Of a stretch of DNA of 64,000 nt, positions 37,701 through 52,700 are shown piece by piece. The notes under the pieces were generated by a model. It saw only the letters and a program-made list of their open reading frames with translations. It searched no databases and was not told where the DNA came from. Source of the stretch: Epiperipatus broadwayi. Taxonomy: Eukaryota > Onychophora > Udeonychophora > Euonychophora > Peripatidae. The first letter of the stretch is position 1; each line of letters begins with the position of its first letter. Made by a program: the position numbers and the translations under genes. Location of the stretch: NCBI GenBank assembly GCA_028023455.1, contig JAQFVV010006200.1:6088506-6152505 (forward strand). Reading direction: 5' to 3'.

Positions 37701-40700
37701 ATATATACCTATTTGTTTTTTTAAAAAAAAACTAAATATTATTTTAATAATAAATTGTAGTACTTTTTTTTTTCAGTCAGATCAAATATACTGCCTTTCT
37801 CTATAATGATCAGTTAGTCTGGTAAGTTGCTTTTCTTAATACCATCTCATTTAAATAGTTTTTGCAATAGGATTAATATGTGTCTGCTTTTAAGGAGTTG
37901 TCTTGAGCAGGAAGACATGCAAATCATGTACAAATATTTAACAACAAGCCTTCTTCCAGCCTATCAAGAAGTAGAAATGCAATCAGGGCAGAGTTCTCCC
38001 TTAGGAAAGGCAGTTGTTGCTCCTGCATTTGTGTCTTCTCATCAAGGAAAGTAAGTAAAAATTGTAAATAGATTGAAAGGCATAGTATATTGTAATAACA
38101 ATAATTTCATTTGGGTTTTAAATGTTTTATATATAAAAAAATATTTTCTGATGATTATTAATTTATTATAATTTAATCTTCTTTTATCCAAACAAAAAAA
38201 TAAATAAACTTAAATTTTATGCCTTTTTGTTATGTATTATTTTTAGATAATCATTTTCTATCTGTTAGTATAATTCCTATAAAATTCTGATTTTTAACTG
38301 AGGTCATATGGCATTTAATACCAGAAGTAATAGAGATAATGATTTTAAAATAATCAACACATCCTTAAATCTTAAAACACATATAATTAAAAGTTTTTAG
38401 TAATGATTTATCAATAAAGAACAATAATTTAATTGGATTTTGTTCAATTTTTAATTCAAAAGTTAGAGTGATTGAATCTAGTTTCTACTTGAATAGTACA
38501 AAAGGAGTAAAGAAGGTTACTTCCAACTCTGAAGTAGAGGAAATAGAAAAAATTGCTGCTTTTAATATAAAATAAATAAGTAATATAATTTGTTCAATAA
38601 TTTTTCATCTGCATAGTTTACTCCACTAGAATTAGAATGGTGCGCTCTAGAACTTAAAGCACATTGATCATGATTCAGTTTGGTCATTTTCAGTTCTCAA
38701 ACATCATATGAATTACCAAGCAATAAATCATTTGATTATTTTTATCATACATGGTTTAGTGTAATAGAGTAGCAGACTAGAATTCAGAGTTCATGGATCA
38801 TAATTCAACTCTGTCACTTCCTGTGTTTGAACTTCATGTGAATTCCCAAGCAATAAATTATTTGTACTTTTTACAAAAAATAATAATAATAATAATAATT
38901 GTTTCTAAAATGTATTATATTAGGCAAAAATTGTAAAATTTGGAGCTAGTGTGGGTAATTATAACTTTAGTTAAATTAACTAACAAAATATAATAAGAAA
39001 TGGATGATTTTAAATTTTAATGGTCTGCTCCAGTTTAATTTATTGGTAAGAGTGGCTTATATGAGAGCTAAAGATTCTTAGGTCTTATTCTTGGTTACGA
39101 AAAGTAAAAAAAAATATCTTAATATAATCAGTTAAGTAAAGCTGTTGTAATTAACCTATCATATTTTATTCTCCGATTAATTATTTATATGATTAATTTT
39201 TACCTTTTTTTTGCATTTGCTGAGTGAAATTTTTATAAAGTGGAGCATGCTCATTGTCTCCACTAATGAACTTTTCTACAGCCATTAGATAAATTGCTTC
39301 ACTTACTAATAAATGTATAAGAAATTGCTTGTAAAGCAATGTCTATTTATTTAGAGAAAAATGCATTATATTGATATAGGCCACCATAATTTGCTGCACA
39401 TGAACTTTTGCAAATATATCTATTTTTCTTCTGCATTTAATTGCTGATCACAGGTGAAATAGATGTTATTACATTGCATTTAAAAGTCATTTGATTATAG
39501 GATATTAAATTATTTGTCTTTATACAACAACAAAATAAAGATTCATTTAATATACTTTTATTTTTTATTTATCAGCAGCAAACCACTCCATATCACTTTA
39601 TTTATGAGTCATTTTTAACTACAAGAAATGAAGATTAGTTTTTGTCTATTGAGCGCTCAAGGGAAATGTTTTTTTATTATAGCAAAAGGAAAAAGTGAAT
39701 CCTGGACAGCTGCAGTACAGGCATTTCCCCCTACTGAGGAAGGCATTTAGGTACAAATTCATCTGAGAACCTATTTGGCATTACTATCCGACATCAACTG
39801 ATTACTCATGCTTGTGCATGAGAAAAAGGATGCATGATAGGTCGATTTTTGCTTTCAAAATCATTTGATTTTCTATCAAAAAATCTCATATGTTGTTTTA
39901 AGTATATCTAAGTCAAATATCATTAAATGTTATGAATTTCTGAAAAATGAAGTACTCCTTGACTTTTAAAAACATATTTCAGACCATGAAAATTTACTGT
40001 AGTAACTTCTTGGAATATCAACTAGACATTAATAGTGTATGATAATTTGTCTTGAAAATCACACATTATTAATTTATCTATTTCTTTATTTATTATAAAT
40101 ATATAAAGATTAAAGGTCAGACAACTTTATTAATGTACTTAAAAATAATGTCTATGTTTCGGTGCATCTAATAATTTTCTGTACTCGAGTGTATATATTA
40201 TTTTATTGATTTATCAGTTTTATATTTTTATTTATTTTGTTAATTTTATAGCTGTAATAATAAAACTAATAAAAGTGAAATATTTTTTTATATTTTACAT
40301 TTTTTATTTATTTGCTTATTTTATATATATTGATAAGATTGAATCCTTATCATAAATGACTTGGATGAAATTAATTTTTATTTGAAAGAAACATTAAATA
40401 TTAGTTTCTAGATTAAATTTATTTGATAAAATAGTTATTGTATAGAGCATTTAAATAAAAATTTTATTGATGTTCAACGTGATTTTTTTTGTTTTCATTT
40501 TTAAAAATCTATAATGTTAGAGTTAATAATATGATTATTTATTTGCAGAATACGAGTATGACTAATGGAATTTATTAATATACTCTTTAATAGTTGCAAA
40601 TCTGAATTTAACAATATAAATTGCTTGTATCAAAACAATTTTTTTAAACTGTAACTAAAAATCATCTAGAATATAACCTGGGATTCCTATTATTTACTTG

Positions 40701-43700
40701 TAACAGTACTTTTAGAAGATTATACACTATTTAATTATTTTCATTAATTATCTGCAAGTTTTTCTCTTTCTATTTGTCCATTATTTTATCCTTCAGACTC
40801 ACATAATCCCCATTTTTTATCTACCTCACATTCTTTTACTTCATTTAGTCCATTTTGAACATTATCCTCTATAATTGTTTGGTATCTGAGTGCTTGCCCA
40901 GTTTAATTTCTCATCATAATTTTGTCAGTCTTTTTTTCATTTACTCTTTTCAAAATTCAGTATTGCATATCCTAACCTTCTATTTTATTTTTTCTGTACT
41001 TCCCCAAGTCCACAACTCAAACATTTCCAATTATGAAGCTATGGTCCAAACAAAACATTTAACAAGCCTTATTTGCTACTAATGTGGAACTCTCAATTCC
41101 ATGAATCATCGCTCCATCTGTATCATTTCTGTTGCCCAAACGTTTTATGAACTCCCAAGTACTAAATCATTTGTTTATTTATTTATTTATTTTTATATAA
41201 AAACTAACTGGTTTTATAAATTTCTGCCAACATGTCACTATTAATCTTTTATCATAGTCCATAATTTTAAGAAAAGGTTTCAATTAAGTTTTTCTTTCAT
41301 TTCTAATGCAGTGGTAGAGAGAAGATTCTATAGTTTAAGATCCATGGATAGCTTCAGATTCAAAATTCAATCAAATTTCCAATCAACAAATCATTCAATT
41401 ATTGCCAACATAGATGAAGGTCTTCTTAGATTTTTACATAATTATAAGTTACAGTAAATTTTATAAACAGTTTAATGAAATTTGTATAATTTTTCATTTA
41501 GTGTAACAATACTCAAACTCTATAAGAGTGATTATTGGCATTATCAAATTTTTAATTAGCAGTTGATAAATAATTATATCACCACATTTTTAAATTGGTA
41601 ATTAATATATTATTGTGTCCTGCTTCTATTAGAAAAAGTAAAGCAATTGAATAGATTTTTTTAAAAAAAAGTAAAAAAACTTAAAATTGTGTTAAGTTTT
41701 ATTCTCATAAGCAAGTTTATTTTATATATTTAGCCTGTATTCTGCCCATTCCTTTTCTGTATATTTAAATGGATGTGTTAAGATCCTACATATGAGGGGT
41801 TAGAGTGACTTAAGGTCAACATGGATATAACAATAATAATTGCATCAACAAGGGCTTTGAGCATTCCATCATCAGATTTTCAATGATATGGATAGCTGAA
41901 GAGTTTGAGAGTGGAGAGGATTGAATCCTGTCCATTAAAGTTTGTAGATTTACTATCTTAATATAAACTGACCAGTGATTTTATAATTGTGGGAGATGAT
42001 GATCTGGATCATCTGATGCTGGTTCAGCATGAAATACAAATATTGGAGATCAATTATCTTTTTCACATGTATGTGGTCATGTGTATCGGTTATATTAGAT
42101 GGAGTGAATGACTGAAGGGAGCTTGAAAGTCTGAGTTCAAATCCTCTTTAATTACATCTAGAGTAAATATATATACTATACTGATATTTAAATATTACAT
42201 AAGCAAGTTTTAAAATTCCAATAGCGCTCTTGGAAAGTTGCATTTGAGTAAGCAAAAAATATTATAATTTTTAAAATTATTCTTTCTAAATAGTATGTTT
42301 AATAGATATTCATAATTTTTTAAGTGCTTTTAGATTTAAATGTTGTTGTTTTTTATTGTAAATTAATTTAATAATAATAATAAATCACCAAATTCCCCAA
42401 CTTAAACAATGCATGAAACAATTAGCTCTCCATTTTAGTGCCATCTAACCTGAGTTTGAAGAATCAGTAATGGTTACTGAATGCATGTCTGCATTTGAAT
42501 CCCAGATCTCACTGAAGAGGCAAAAAGTAGAAACTCATTTGAGGGGAAATTAAATATTAATAATAGAAATTTTATGTGCATTTGATAATGATATTAGAGT
42601 AGAAAACTGCTCTTGACTTATATTATTTAAGATAGGACGTTGTTAATTTGTTATTATTATTAACATTTTTGGCTAGGGAAACAGGGTGCCTATAATTAGA
42701 GAAGAGTTGAATGTACTAAAATATGTAGTTATCAAACTGGATTCAAAACCTTAAAGTGATGTGGTTTCCAGGCTTTCAGCTTGTTAGGTAAAATGGAATT
42801 AAAGGTGGGTTGCTAGATAGATGTCTGCGTGCTACCCAATCCTGAATTTCAAGCTTCATTGATAAAGGCAAAAAGCAAGAAATATGGTTTGAGGACAGAG
42901 ATTTAAATTCTAAGAATAAGAACTTTATATGCATTTATTAATCATTGATTACTCAAGTTTCAAGTAGATGGTAGTAGACATTAATGTAAATTTGAATTTT
43001 TGCTGCTTCACAAAACTTTTTTTTTTTAAACTGAATGACTAAAAATTTTATAATTATTATCATTTATTTGAATGGTATTGAATAATTGATTTGTCCTCTT
43101 TTTTTGTTTTAAATTTTCAGATTTATTACTGGCCCACCTAATATAAATGATACTTCTAATCCAGGCAAAGTGCCTAGAATATTTGTGAATATAGATAATG
43201 ATGGTAGTGAATGTCATCTATTAGTATACAAAGCTCTTAGTGCAACTATTTGTCTTATAGTTGATGGTAAGTTTATTTCATATTTCTTATGCTATATTTT
43301 CAAAAAATAATTATATTGTTCATTTATTTTAATATTATTAAGTCAACATTGACTCTGGTGTTCATATGAATGTCATTTCTCTTGAATCACCAATCAATTT
43401 CTTAAATGGTATATTTTCTTTTTTTTTTAGTGATGTTCCTTTTCTTTTTTCACCATTAATTTTCTAAATATTATACATTTTATTAATGAATTGAATCATC
43501 TTATGAGCAATATGACAATTTAATCTTTAAATGAAAGTTTAGGTCAAATTAAATTGAGTATTGACTTGCTCATTTTTTTTCTATCAATAGTATTTTCAGA
43601 AATCTTTACAAGTACAGTAATCTGTCTTTCTGTTTTATTGTCTGATTTGTATGTCCATAGAGTTACAGGAATATTATTATGATCTTCATTTTTTAAACAT

Positions 43701-46700
43701 TTATATATATATGAAAAACAAAAACAAGTTTTATATATGTAAAAACCTGCTATCGCTTGTATTAATGATCAATAGATGGAGCTTTACCAAGACCTCCAAA
43801 CAAGCGTATTTGTTTACATAAATGTCAGAGTCAATATTCACTGTCTCTTTCATTTTGCTCCACCCTCAGATCAGCTGATTTCAAGCTGATTTGCTCTCAT
43901 CAGTGAGGGATAGAAGTTAGAAACTAGACCTAAATATTAACTCGTTTATGCAAAACGTTTCTATCAGTTTGCAAGCATGAATTTTTTAGACACCTAAATG
44001 TCTTCAAACTCAGCCTATCAAACTAGATAGCTATATGGGTCTGATATCAGTTCAGATTCTCCACATAGTGAAAGCTTCTGCAATCTATATATATAGACTA
44101 TGTTAATAAATTATTGATCCCGTAATAAATCTTAATAACTTAATTACGTAGGGGCTATTTTAAAGCCCTTTTCCATAAAAATCTCAATTCAGGATTTATC
44201 ATATTGATTGATAAAATAAATTTTGTTTGGGGGGAAGGAGTGGTGAACTATTACCGACAATGACTATGTTAACATTTGGTGTTGTAATGCCCTAATATCT
44301 AGTTATCTCCATCTGTCTTTAGATAAAGTATTTAATATGTTTACATGAGAAATAGGAAGTGGTTGTATTTAATAATTATCAAAATTAGTCTAGGTATTAA
44401 TTCTGAATAATAAAATGTCTGTTTCAGATTGATTTTTTTTATTATAATTATCTGAAACTGAATTATCAGTTTTAAAAAATAAATAACATTTTTTTTGAAA
44501 TGCTATGTAAGGTATTATTTTATGTATCCAACCAATTCCTGGCATTGGTCAGATAATTTAATATAATAATAGAGGGATAGACTCAAGAACTAAAGTTCCC
44601 TGGATCGAAGCTCAGCTGTCACTTCTTTTCAAACTTTTTTTATATGGAAATTTTCATAATTGGTCTTACAAAATCACAGTTATTATTTAAAGATTTCATT
44701 TATCAATTGGACAATAAGAAGTTTTCTTTTCAAGAACTTAAAAAATATTAGTTGTCGTCTGCTACTTCTGTTATTTCTTCTGTTTCGCCAAATTTATTAT
44801 CTTCCAGAAGCAAAAAAAAAAAAACTATTAAATGACTTTGCAGTAATTGAGAATGAAAATCTTTTTAAACCACTTAATGGTATTGGTTTTTACTGCAAAG
44901 TTTTTATTAAGTCTATAAAATATCACCTGACTCCATCACAACTCCAGTTTACGTATTGCTGTTATATAGCATAATTTTTCAGAAAAGACGATACAAAGCT
45001 TTAATTGTTACAGATTTAATTTTAATATTTGTTGAATTGAATAAAACATTATATTGACAAAAACTATTGTAATATAAGCCTTAAAACATTAGCAGAGTAT
45101 AGAAACTTTTAAGTATTGTTTTTAATCTTTTATTAAAATTTAAGAAATAGGCAACATAGCTTTTCCCACTCTAGAAGGACTTACTGCTTTTTTGCTTACC
45201 ATGAATTAATAATTCAGTTAGAAATGAAGAATTAACTGCTAAAGGAACTAAAGTTAGATAAACCATTTGTTTTGTGATAGGTCTAACTTGATTGACCTAA
45301 CTACTTATCAGACAAATTGTGTACTCTCCCAGTAGGATAATAATTGCAAACTTCTTTCCATACTGCCAATCAATTAATATAAACATCTGATTCAATAAAG
45401 CAAACATTTTGCAAACATTATGTAATCAACAATATGCTGGACCCTAATGTCCAGTTCTGGAAAAAAAAAAAATTGAAGACAATACCCAGTAATGTATAAT
45501 GAAGACTTACATGCAGTTTGTCATCAACAAACTACCTTTAATTAAATTAATAATGATGTAGTTTATTTGAGATAATTCAGGAAATCTTCATATGATGCTA
45601 GTAAAACTATTAAAATATGAAAACTGATATTCTCTTGCTTTTTAAAGTACATTTGCTTAGCATTATTTCTAATGAGATAATTAATTTATTATGTGTTTAA
45701 AGATGGGATGTCTGTTACACAAAGCAGAATTAAAAACTCATCTCTGACATTTTTAGAATAAAGTTTTAAAGGCTTTTTTCCATGGTAAGTGGAATCATTG
45801 AAATCAAAAATGTTATCTCTTTCATATCTGCAAATATTGATAACTTCACTCAAGCTTCTTTTAATAAAAACATTAATATTTTGTGTAAGGCTAGAGCGGG
45901 CATGTTTCAGAAAAACAATGGTATACTTTAAATGTTTACAAACTAGGTAATATCTTTTCAAATATTTTATCATTTTATGTTGGTCTGATGGGAAATGCTT
46001 TTACTTTGAGGAAATGATTGTGCTGAAGTTAAAAAGGGGTGCATAGTTAAAATGAATTTTTAAGTACTACTAAAATCACACAGTGATGACTCACAAATAA
46101 TATAGGTAACTTAATTCCATTGCATCTCCATACTTGTTAAAAGATTTTCATTAAAGTAAAAGTTATTAAATTGAAAGGCTGAAATCTCTCGCATGCGCTT
46201 TTTTAGAATGCTATGATAGCCAATCAGATGTAATAATAGCTGTCTAGAGGGCTCTCAAATCACAACACAAGACAGAGATTTTACAAGAAAAGGATGGTTC
46301 CACCCTTTTCTTTACTTAACTTTTTATATATATAAGCCAGTCTAAAGCATTTTGACTTGAGAATGTGAAGCTTTAAATATCTTTACATTTAACTCACTGA
46401 GTCTAATTTATAAACAAACAGTGCAAAATCTTACGATTTACTACGCAGTAGTTTTTCAGTTGTTATGAATTGACAGTAACATATGTAAATAATATTTATT
46501 TATAAAGCACAAACAGTTAGAAATTAAATTGAAAGGCTGAAACCTCTCGCATCCGCTTTTTTAGAATGCTTGTATGACAGCCCAACTTTGAAGAGTCCTA
46601 TCTTAATGATTAAAGTCAGAAACTATTTTTATTAATGAAATGTTGCTCCATAAAATGATAGTAAATGCAATCAGACAATGATCTGAGTAATTACAATATT

Positions 46701-49700
46701 TGGCAATGACTACCTTTTCATAAATAAGTCTAACTCTCAAAATTTTTTGAAAAGGAAAATTATTTTCATTCTAAATGGAGACTAGTTTTTGTTTTATTAA
46801 TTTGAAAGGTGGCAGCTCTTTCCAAAAAATCACAAAATTATTAATATTGACATACAAGTTTAGATTTAACAGAAATGAAGGCTTATAGTAACAACCAATT
46901 AGTTATTATGAATTCATTTATACCATTATTAACCTAACTGCAGTAGGATTTTGTTGTTAAGTGAAAGGAGACCGTTTAATTCCTCTTGGAGACCTTAAAG
47001 GACCAAGCAGGGCAAATTGCTAATGTCCATTCCATATGTTCTTGTCATTACTGCTGTTATTATTATATGATTATTCATATAGTATATGAACATGGACTGC
47101 TCACCAACACGCATTAGCCAGTATGGTATATTTATTGGCTTTTTACCTCTGAGTTTAAAATCAAGCAACACCATGGTCATTCTTTTCAGTTGCCTGATAG
47201 CTCTTAACTGAAATATCAGGTGAGCTTTCTTGAAGGCTGAATGAATATGTGTGTGAATGAAAAAAATTTTCTTCCAGAGATTGTAAAAGATCCAGAAAGA
47301 AAACACATGTGAGATGGATGGATGAAATAAGGAAGTGTGCAGGGTGAATTGGAGAAGAGAGGCTAGAGATCAGAGAAGGTGGATTGAACTTGGAAAGACC
47401 ATCTTGCAGTGGATTGATAATGGTTGATAATGATGATGATGATTATTATTATTAATCTACATATATTGACATTTGTTCTGAAGAAGAGATTGCTTTATGT
47501 ATCATCTCCAGCTATTTCAATCTTAATTTTTCAATTTAGACGATTTCAGGAACAATCAATTATTAATAACTAAAGCATTTAAATAGATAAACATTATTAT
47601 GGTTTACCAGCACTGTTTTATTTCTGTGCCAACTTTTATTTATCATTTTATTATTATCCCCCCCCCCCCCCCCCACCCTTGTAAACTCTCCACCTCACCT
47701 CCGGGGGGAAAAAAATTTTCCTTTTTTTAAAATTTTTGATTTTATTTTATTTTTTTTTTATTTTTTTTTAATTAATTTCCATTAAAAAAAAAAAAAAAAA
47801 AAAGTGGGGGGGGGTAAATACCCCCCCTCATTTTATATAATTAAAAGTAATATGAAGGTTTTATGAAATATTAAAATAATTATCTTTAGCTACAATTATA
47901 CAAGTCTGATATGTTATATTTTCAAGTGACAATGTGAAGAAGGATCTTGAGGGTGAGGTATATATTACAAGGTTTAGAATCTGGGAAATTGATATGTATT
48001 GAAGCACTAACACATCATTTATGACCAATAATGAGAAATTAGTGTAGGGGTAGGTATATAACAACTTTTTTCTAATCTTCATTGAGACATCTAGTTTACA
48101 ATAGATAGCTCTGGAATAAAATAAGTAGAATGGATTATTATTTTTCAATGAAATTATAAGTCATTAATGACTTAATAATTTACCTTAAAGAAATAAGGAG
48201 AAAAATAGATTAATTCAACATAATTTATGATTAAAAGTACATATTATCAAAATCAGAATTATAAGAATTAAAATTTAGAAATGTAAAAATTAAGTAGGTT
48301 TTAATAACTACAATATGTAATTTTTCTATGCAAGTTTTTAAAGAAGATTGTTGAACAATTGATAATAAAATTTAAATATTGCTAAAATTAGGTGTAAAGA
48401 AAAGACATCTTTCTTAATATTTAAAATAGACATCAAATTGATAAGCAGATCAACTGCACACACACAAACGATTTGAATTTATAGTTCATACAATCTTTAT
48501 TTTGAAGGCTGTATAAGTGTAAAACACTGCTGGCAAATTGCACTAGCTGACAAATTGTTAGATTACCAATCAGTAAAGTCTCCAACCCTGATTGGAGTGC
48601 TCTAATATTATTTATTAGCTGCATTCTACCTATTGTGAACAGATTTTTTAAGATGACAGATGTTACTAAAAGCAGATATTATTTAATTTTTAAAAATATC
48701 AAAAATTGTTAAACTTTATTAAAAAAAATACATTTGTGACAAAAGTTATTCCATTATTTCAATATTTTCATGAGCCATTCATATAAATATGAACTAATAA
48801 TGACAACCATAGATGAAAGTGCCAGAAAGATCTTCATATTAGTTTTAGTAATGGCCTTCTTCAAAAGAGAGCACAGTTTGCATATAGCTACCGAGAAAGA
48901 TTTAAATCTTCAGATTCTGTAAGGTTTTGAAATCAAGCTTACCTATTTGAAAATTTAAGCCATTAACCTAAATTGTGTAATAAGAATAAAAATGGTTATG
49001 GGATATCTTGAGTGCAAAACTTTACTCTTAAGTTAGAAAATCTAGTTAAAAACCAATTTCAGGATCAGTTTGGAATTACATCTGATACCATTAATTATTA
49101 ATGATTATAAGTAAAGTGATATAAAAAACGAATTACAGTTATCAACAGCAGATTAAATGTAATCTAAAGTAATCATTGTCATAATTTGTTGTGATAGAGA
49201 TCATTCTTTTAACTAAAACTTTTAAGATTAAATAATATTTACTTTTAGCATAAGATTAATAATTGTATTTTTTTTGCAGGTTTTTTTCACTTAGACTTTG
49301 ATTTTTATCGTAAAATCGATGCTTTACTTGGTCCACAGTTGTCAAATTTGGCATCTGATATTGGAGAGCAATACTCCAAAAGGCCTATTAGGTAATTCTT
49401 TTAACTAATAAATATAAAATAAATTTAATTTAATTAAAGTTTTTAATATTTGGAATCCTTATTATTCATGTATTTATTATTTATAAAGTTGCAGATTCAC
49501 CATAAAAAAAGTTGTAGAATTACATAACACAATGTATCCCTCTTCCTCCACTCATATTCACTTATAAATAATAGAAAAATTAATTTTTACAAAGCTTGCA
49601 TATAAGAAAATATAATTCGCATTGCAAGTTGAGAAAAATAGCTGTTTCCTGTCAGCATGATATTAAAGGGAAGAAGTTTTTAATCATAGTGTACTACTAT

Positions 49701-52700
49701 CAAATAATGTAATTATAAAACCACAGATTTTTAAAAAATAAAATTATTTGTATTTATTTTTTTAATGATTTTTTATATTTGTTTTTTATAACAATAATTT
49801 AATATGTATTATCTGTATTTATAATATATATATAAACATTCTTTGTCTTTATTAACTTATAATGGGAAGTCAGAAGGTGTTTATTTACTTTTAGTGCATT
49901 TCTGCTCACCACCATTGAGTACATTTGACAAAAAACTTCAAAATTAATTGGTATTTTCCCCATTTTGTTTCTTAAACATTATTTAACTTTCCAAGCAACT
50001 AACCATACACAAATAAATAAGTCTTACTTTTATTTTTTATAAATAGCAGTAGTAATCAGAAATAAATAAAGGATTTCTCCATCCTTTAATTAATATTTAT
50101 ATATATATAACAATTTTTTACCTTCACTAACAAAGTGCAATTGTGTATAAGTTAATAATTTATTTAAAGTGTATCTTTAATTTGATTATATAAATATATT
50201 TTCTTACCAATGGAGGGGAAAAAATGTTAACGCAAAGTGTAGATTAGTCATTCTGCATATATGTCACCATATAAAAGTAGATTCTGCAAATTAATTTAGG
50301 TCAGGGATCAGGAACCAGTGACTCCGGACTTGCATGTGGCTCTTTAATGGAAAAAGTGCAGCTCTCTTATTTTAGTTTAAAAAAAATTATATAAATTGTA
50401 TTAATAATTTAATATATTTTTTTGTTTCACCCACCAAAATATTATATGCAAGCTTAGGAGTTGTTTAAATTTTATATATGCATAGTGAATGTTATTAAGT
50501 TTTTAAATAATGAATGAAATTGATTTGAAGTTGCAACTTTCTAAATTTTAATTTTTGTACGTTTTTTGTTAAAATGGCTCTCTGTCTCAAAAATGTTCCG
50601 GATCCCTGATTTAAATGCTGTCTCACTTTTGATTGATTCACTATTCATGATCTTTTTTCTGAACCATTTAACATAGCACAGTGAGGATTTCCTGTATTAA
50701 CTGTGAAGAGATAGATATTTTTTTAATTATTTTTTCATTTAATAATCATTAGACAAATATTTATTTTCATCTTGAAAACTATTGCTTTTATTTTTGTTTA
50801 GTTTTTTAAAAATCATTGCTATATGCAAGTTGTAATTTTTATTTTTGCAGTACGGAGTCTCAATATAAATATTTATATTTCAATCATATGAATCTTGCTC
50901 AAAAAAGCACTATTCATCATGACCACCACCGTAAATCAGGTAACTTGAGTATCGCACCTGAGCTGATGAAGTTGCTGGCTGATATTAATTCTGATCTCAA
51001 CAGGTATAATGTTTTTTATGTGGTTGTATGTGTGTGCTTGTGCTCTTGTCTTTGTTACACAATGATATATATAATATGCATTTATAAATTTTAATTAATT
51101 TACACTGACAATATTTTATTGTTTTTGTTTAAAAATAGAAATTATTTCAGATATTCCCAATGGTTTAAAAAAATAATCTTCAAAATAATAATAATGATTT
51201 TAAATGTTTAACTTTAAAGTTTTCACTAAAAATTAAAAGAAAATTTTGAGTGTTACAAAATATATTTTAAAAACAGTCATATTTCAATGTGAGGGTTGTT
51301 GTTTATGAAATCATCTTCAGTATTAAATTATAGGTCCCAGCTCTGGATCATGTATTAATTTGAAATGTATAAAGGAAAGAGAACTCAGCATCTACAGGAA
51401 GTATAACATTTATTTGTTCAATTTCATGGATGAAATAAGTATTTTTTTTTTTTTTTTTTGAGTCTCACAATTTCACAAACCTGTAATTGTGATGAATTGA
51501 ATTGTGTCACTATTACATACAATTTCTGAAATTCAAAAAATATTTTTTTCAAATTAAAAGTCCAATGTACAAAAGATTTTGCAAAGTTGATCTGACACAC
51601 AAACTTATGTAATTTAATTACAGAGACATGTCTAAAATATACATATAAATTTTATCATCTTTATGCATCTATCAACTTAGTGATAATAAAATATTAGCTG
51701 TAATATGTTACAAATCACATTGGTGAGTATTTGCAGCATATATATGATGCCCACATAACTAATATCATAGAAACAAAAAGAATAAAAAAATAAAAGCTTT
51801 TAACTTACATGGCTTGTTTAATATATCTACTATCATCTCTATAAAAATTTAGCTCTATTTATGTTACTAGAATGTCTAAAGTGGTTAATTTTTTCAGCAA
51901 ATAAATGCACATTCACATAATTCCATCTGCTGGTTTTCTGCAAGAGCTAAAATTTGTATAAATTTCTTATTGTTAGCTTATGAATGCTATTAATTTACAG
52001 TTTCCTGCTTTAGCAAGTAATGAACTGTCTTTGTGAGTCTTCTGATTAAATTATGTCATCATGTTATTACCTCGAAGATTCACTCTGTGATTTATCATGT
52101 ATTAATCTTTGCAATATGTTCACATAACTCTTATATAACTTGTTCATGGTTTTTGGTGCCATATTGGATTTTTAAAAAACTGGCTTGAGACACAAATTCA
52201 GTTTTAATAATGTTAGAGCAAAAAGCTTTACATTGATAGAAACTAGAAAAACTAAGGAAAACAATAAGGCTAAGATAAATAGTGATTACCATTAAAAAAA
52301 ATAAGGGGAAAAAAAGAAATTTCAGCATCCAAAATAATTATTACTTTATTGTTTGTTCATAATTTCTAATTTATCATTAATTAAGTTTAAATTACATCTT
52401 CATTATTAATTTCCTTGTATTCCTCACAAAATTCTCTTTCAAACCATATATAATACTTCTTACCTGAGATAATCCATAGCTTCAGAATCTACAAAATTAG
52501 TCATATAAGAATTCTTCATTTTTATCTTGTATCCCAAAAGTTAATAAATCTCAAGGTGTCTATAAGAAAAAGATTCATCCTAATAAAAGATTCAAAACAG
52601 ATCATTTCCAGAAGGTAGATATGCATTTGTCATCATAGCAATTGGCTTCTTGTCTATCTAAAACTAGAAATTGTAGGCTACTGTCTGTATCAATGATAAA

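Noticed and set aside
44660-44974. 104-codon open frame
   Set aside because: Long Leu/Phe runs and no domain; typical of AT-rich chance frames.
45689-45973. 94-codon minus-strand open frame in the intron between exons g and h
   Set aside because: Composition looks somewhat protein-like, but no family, no splice context and no homologous copy was recognised.
50960-50985. CTGATGA inside CCZ1 exon i
   Set aside because: Coding sequence (Glu-Leu-Met-Lys); no GAAA and no pairing strands.
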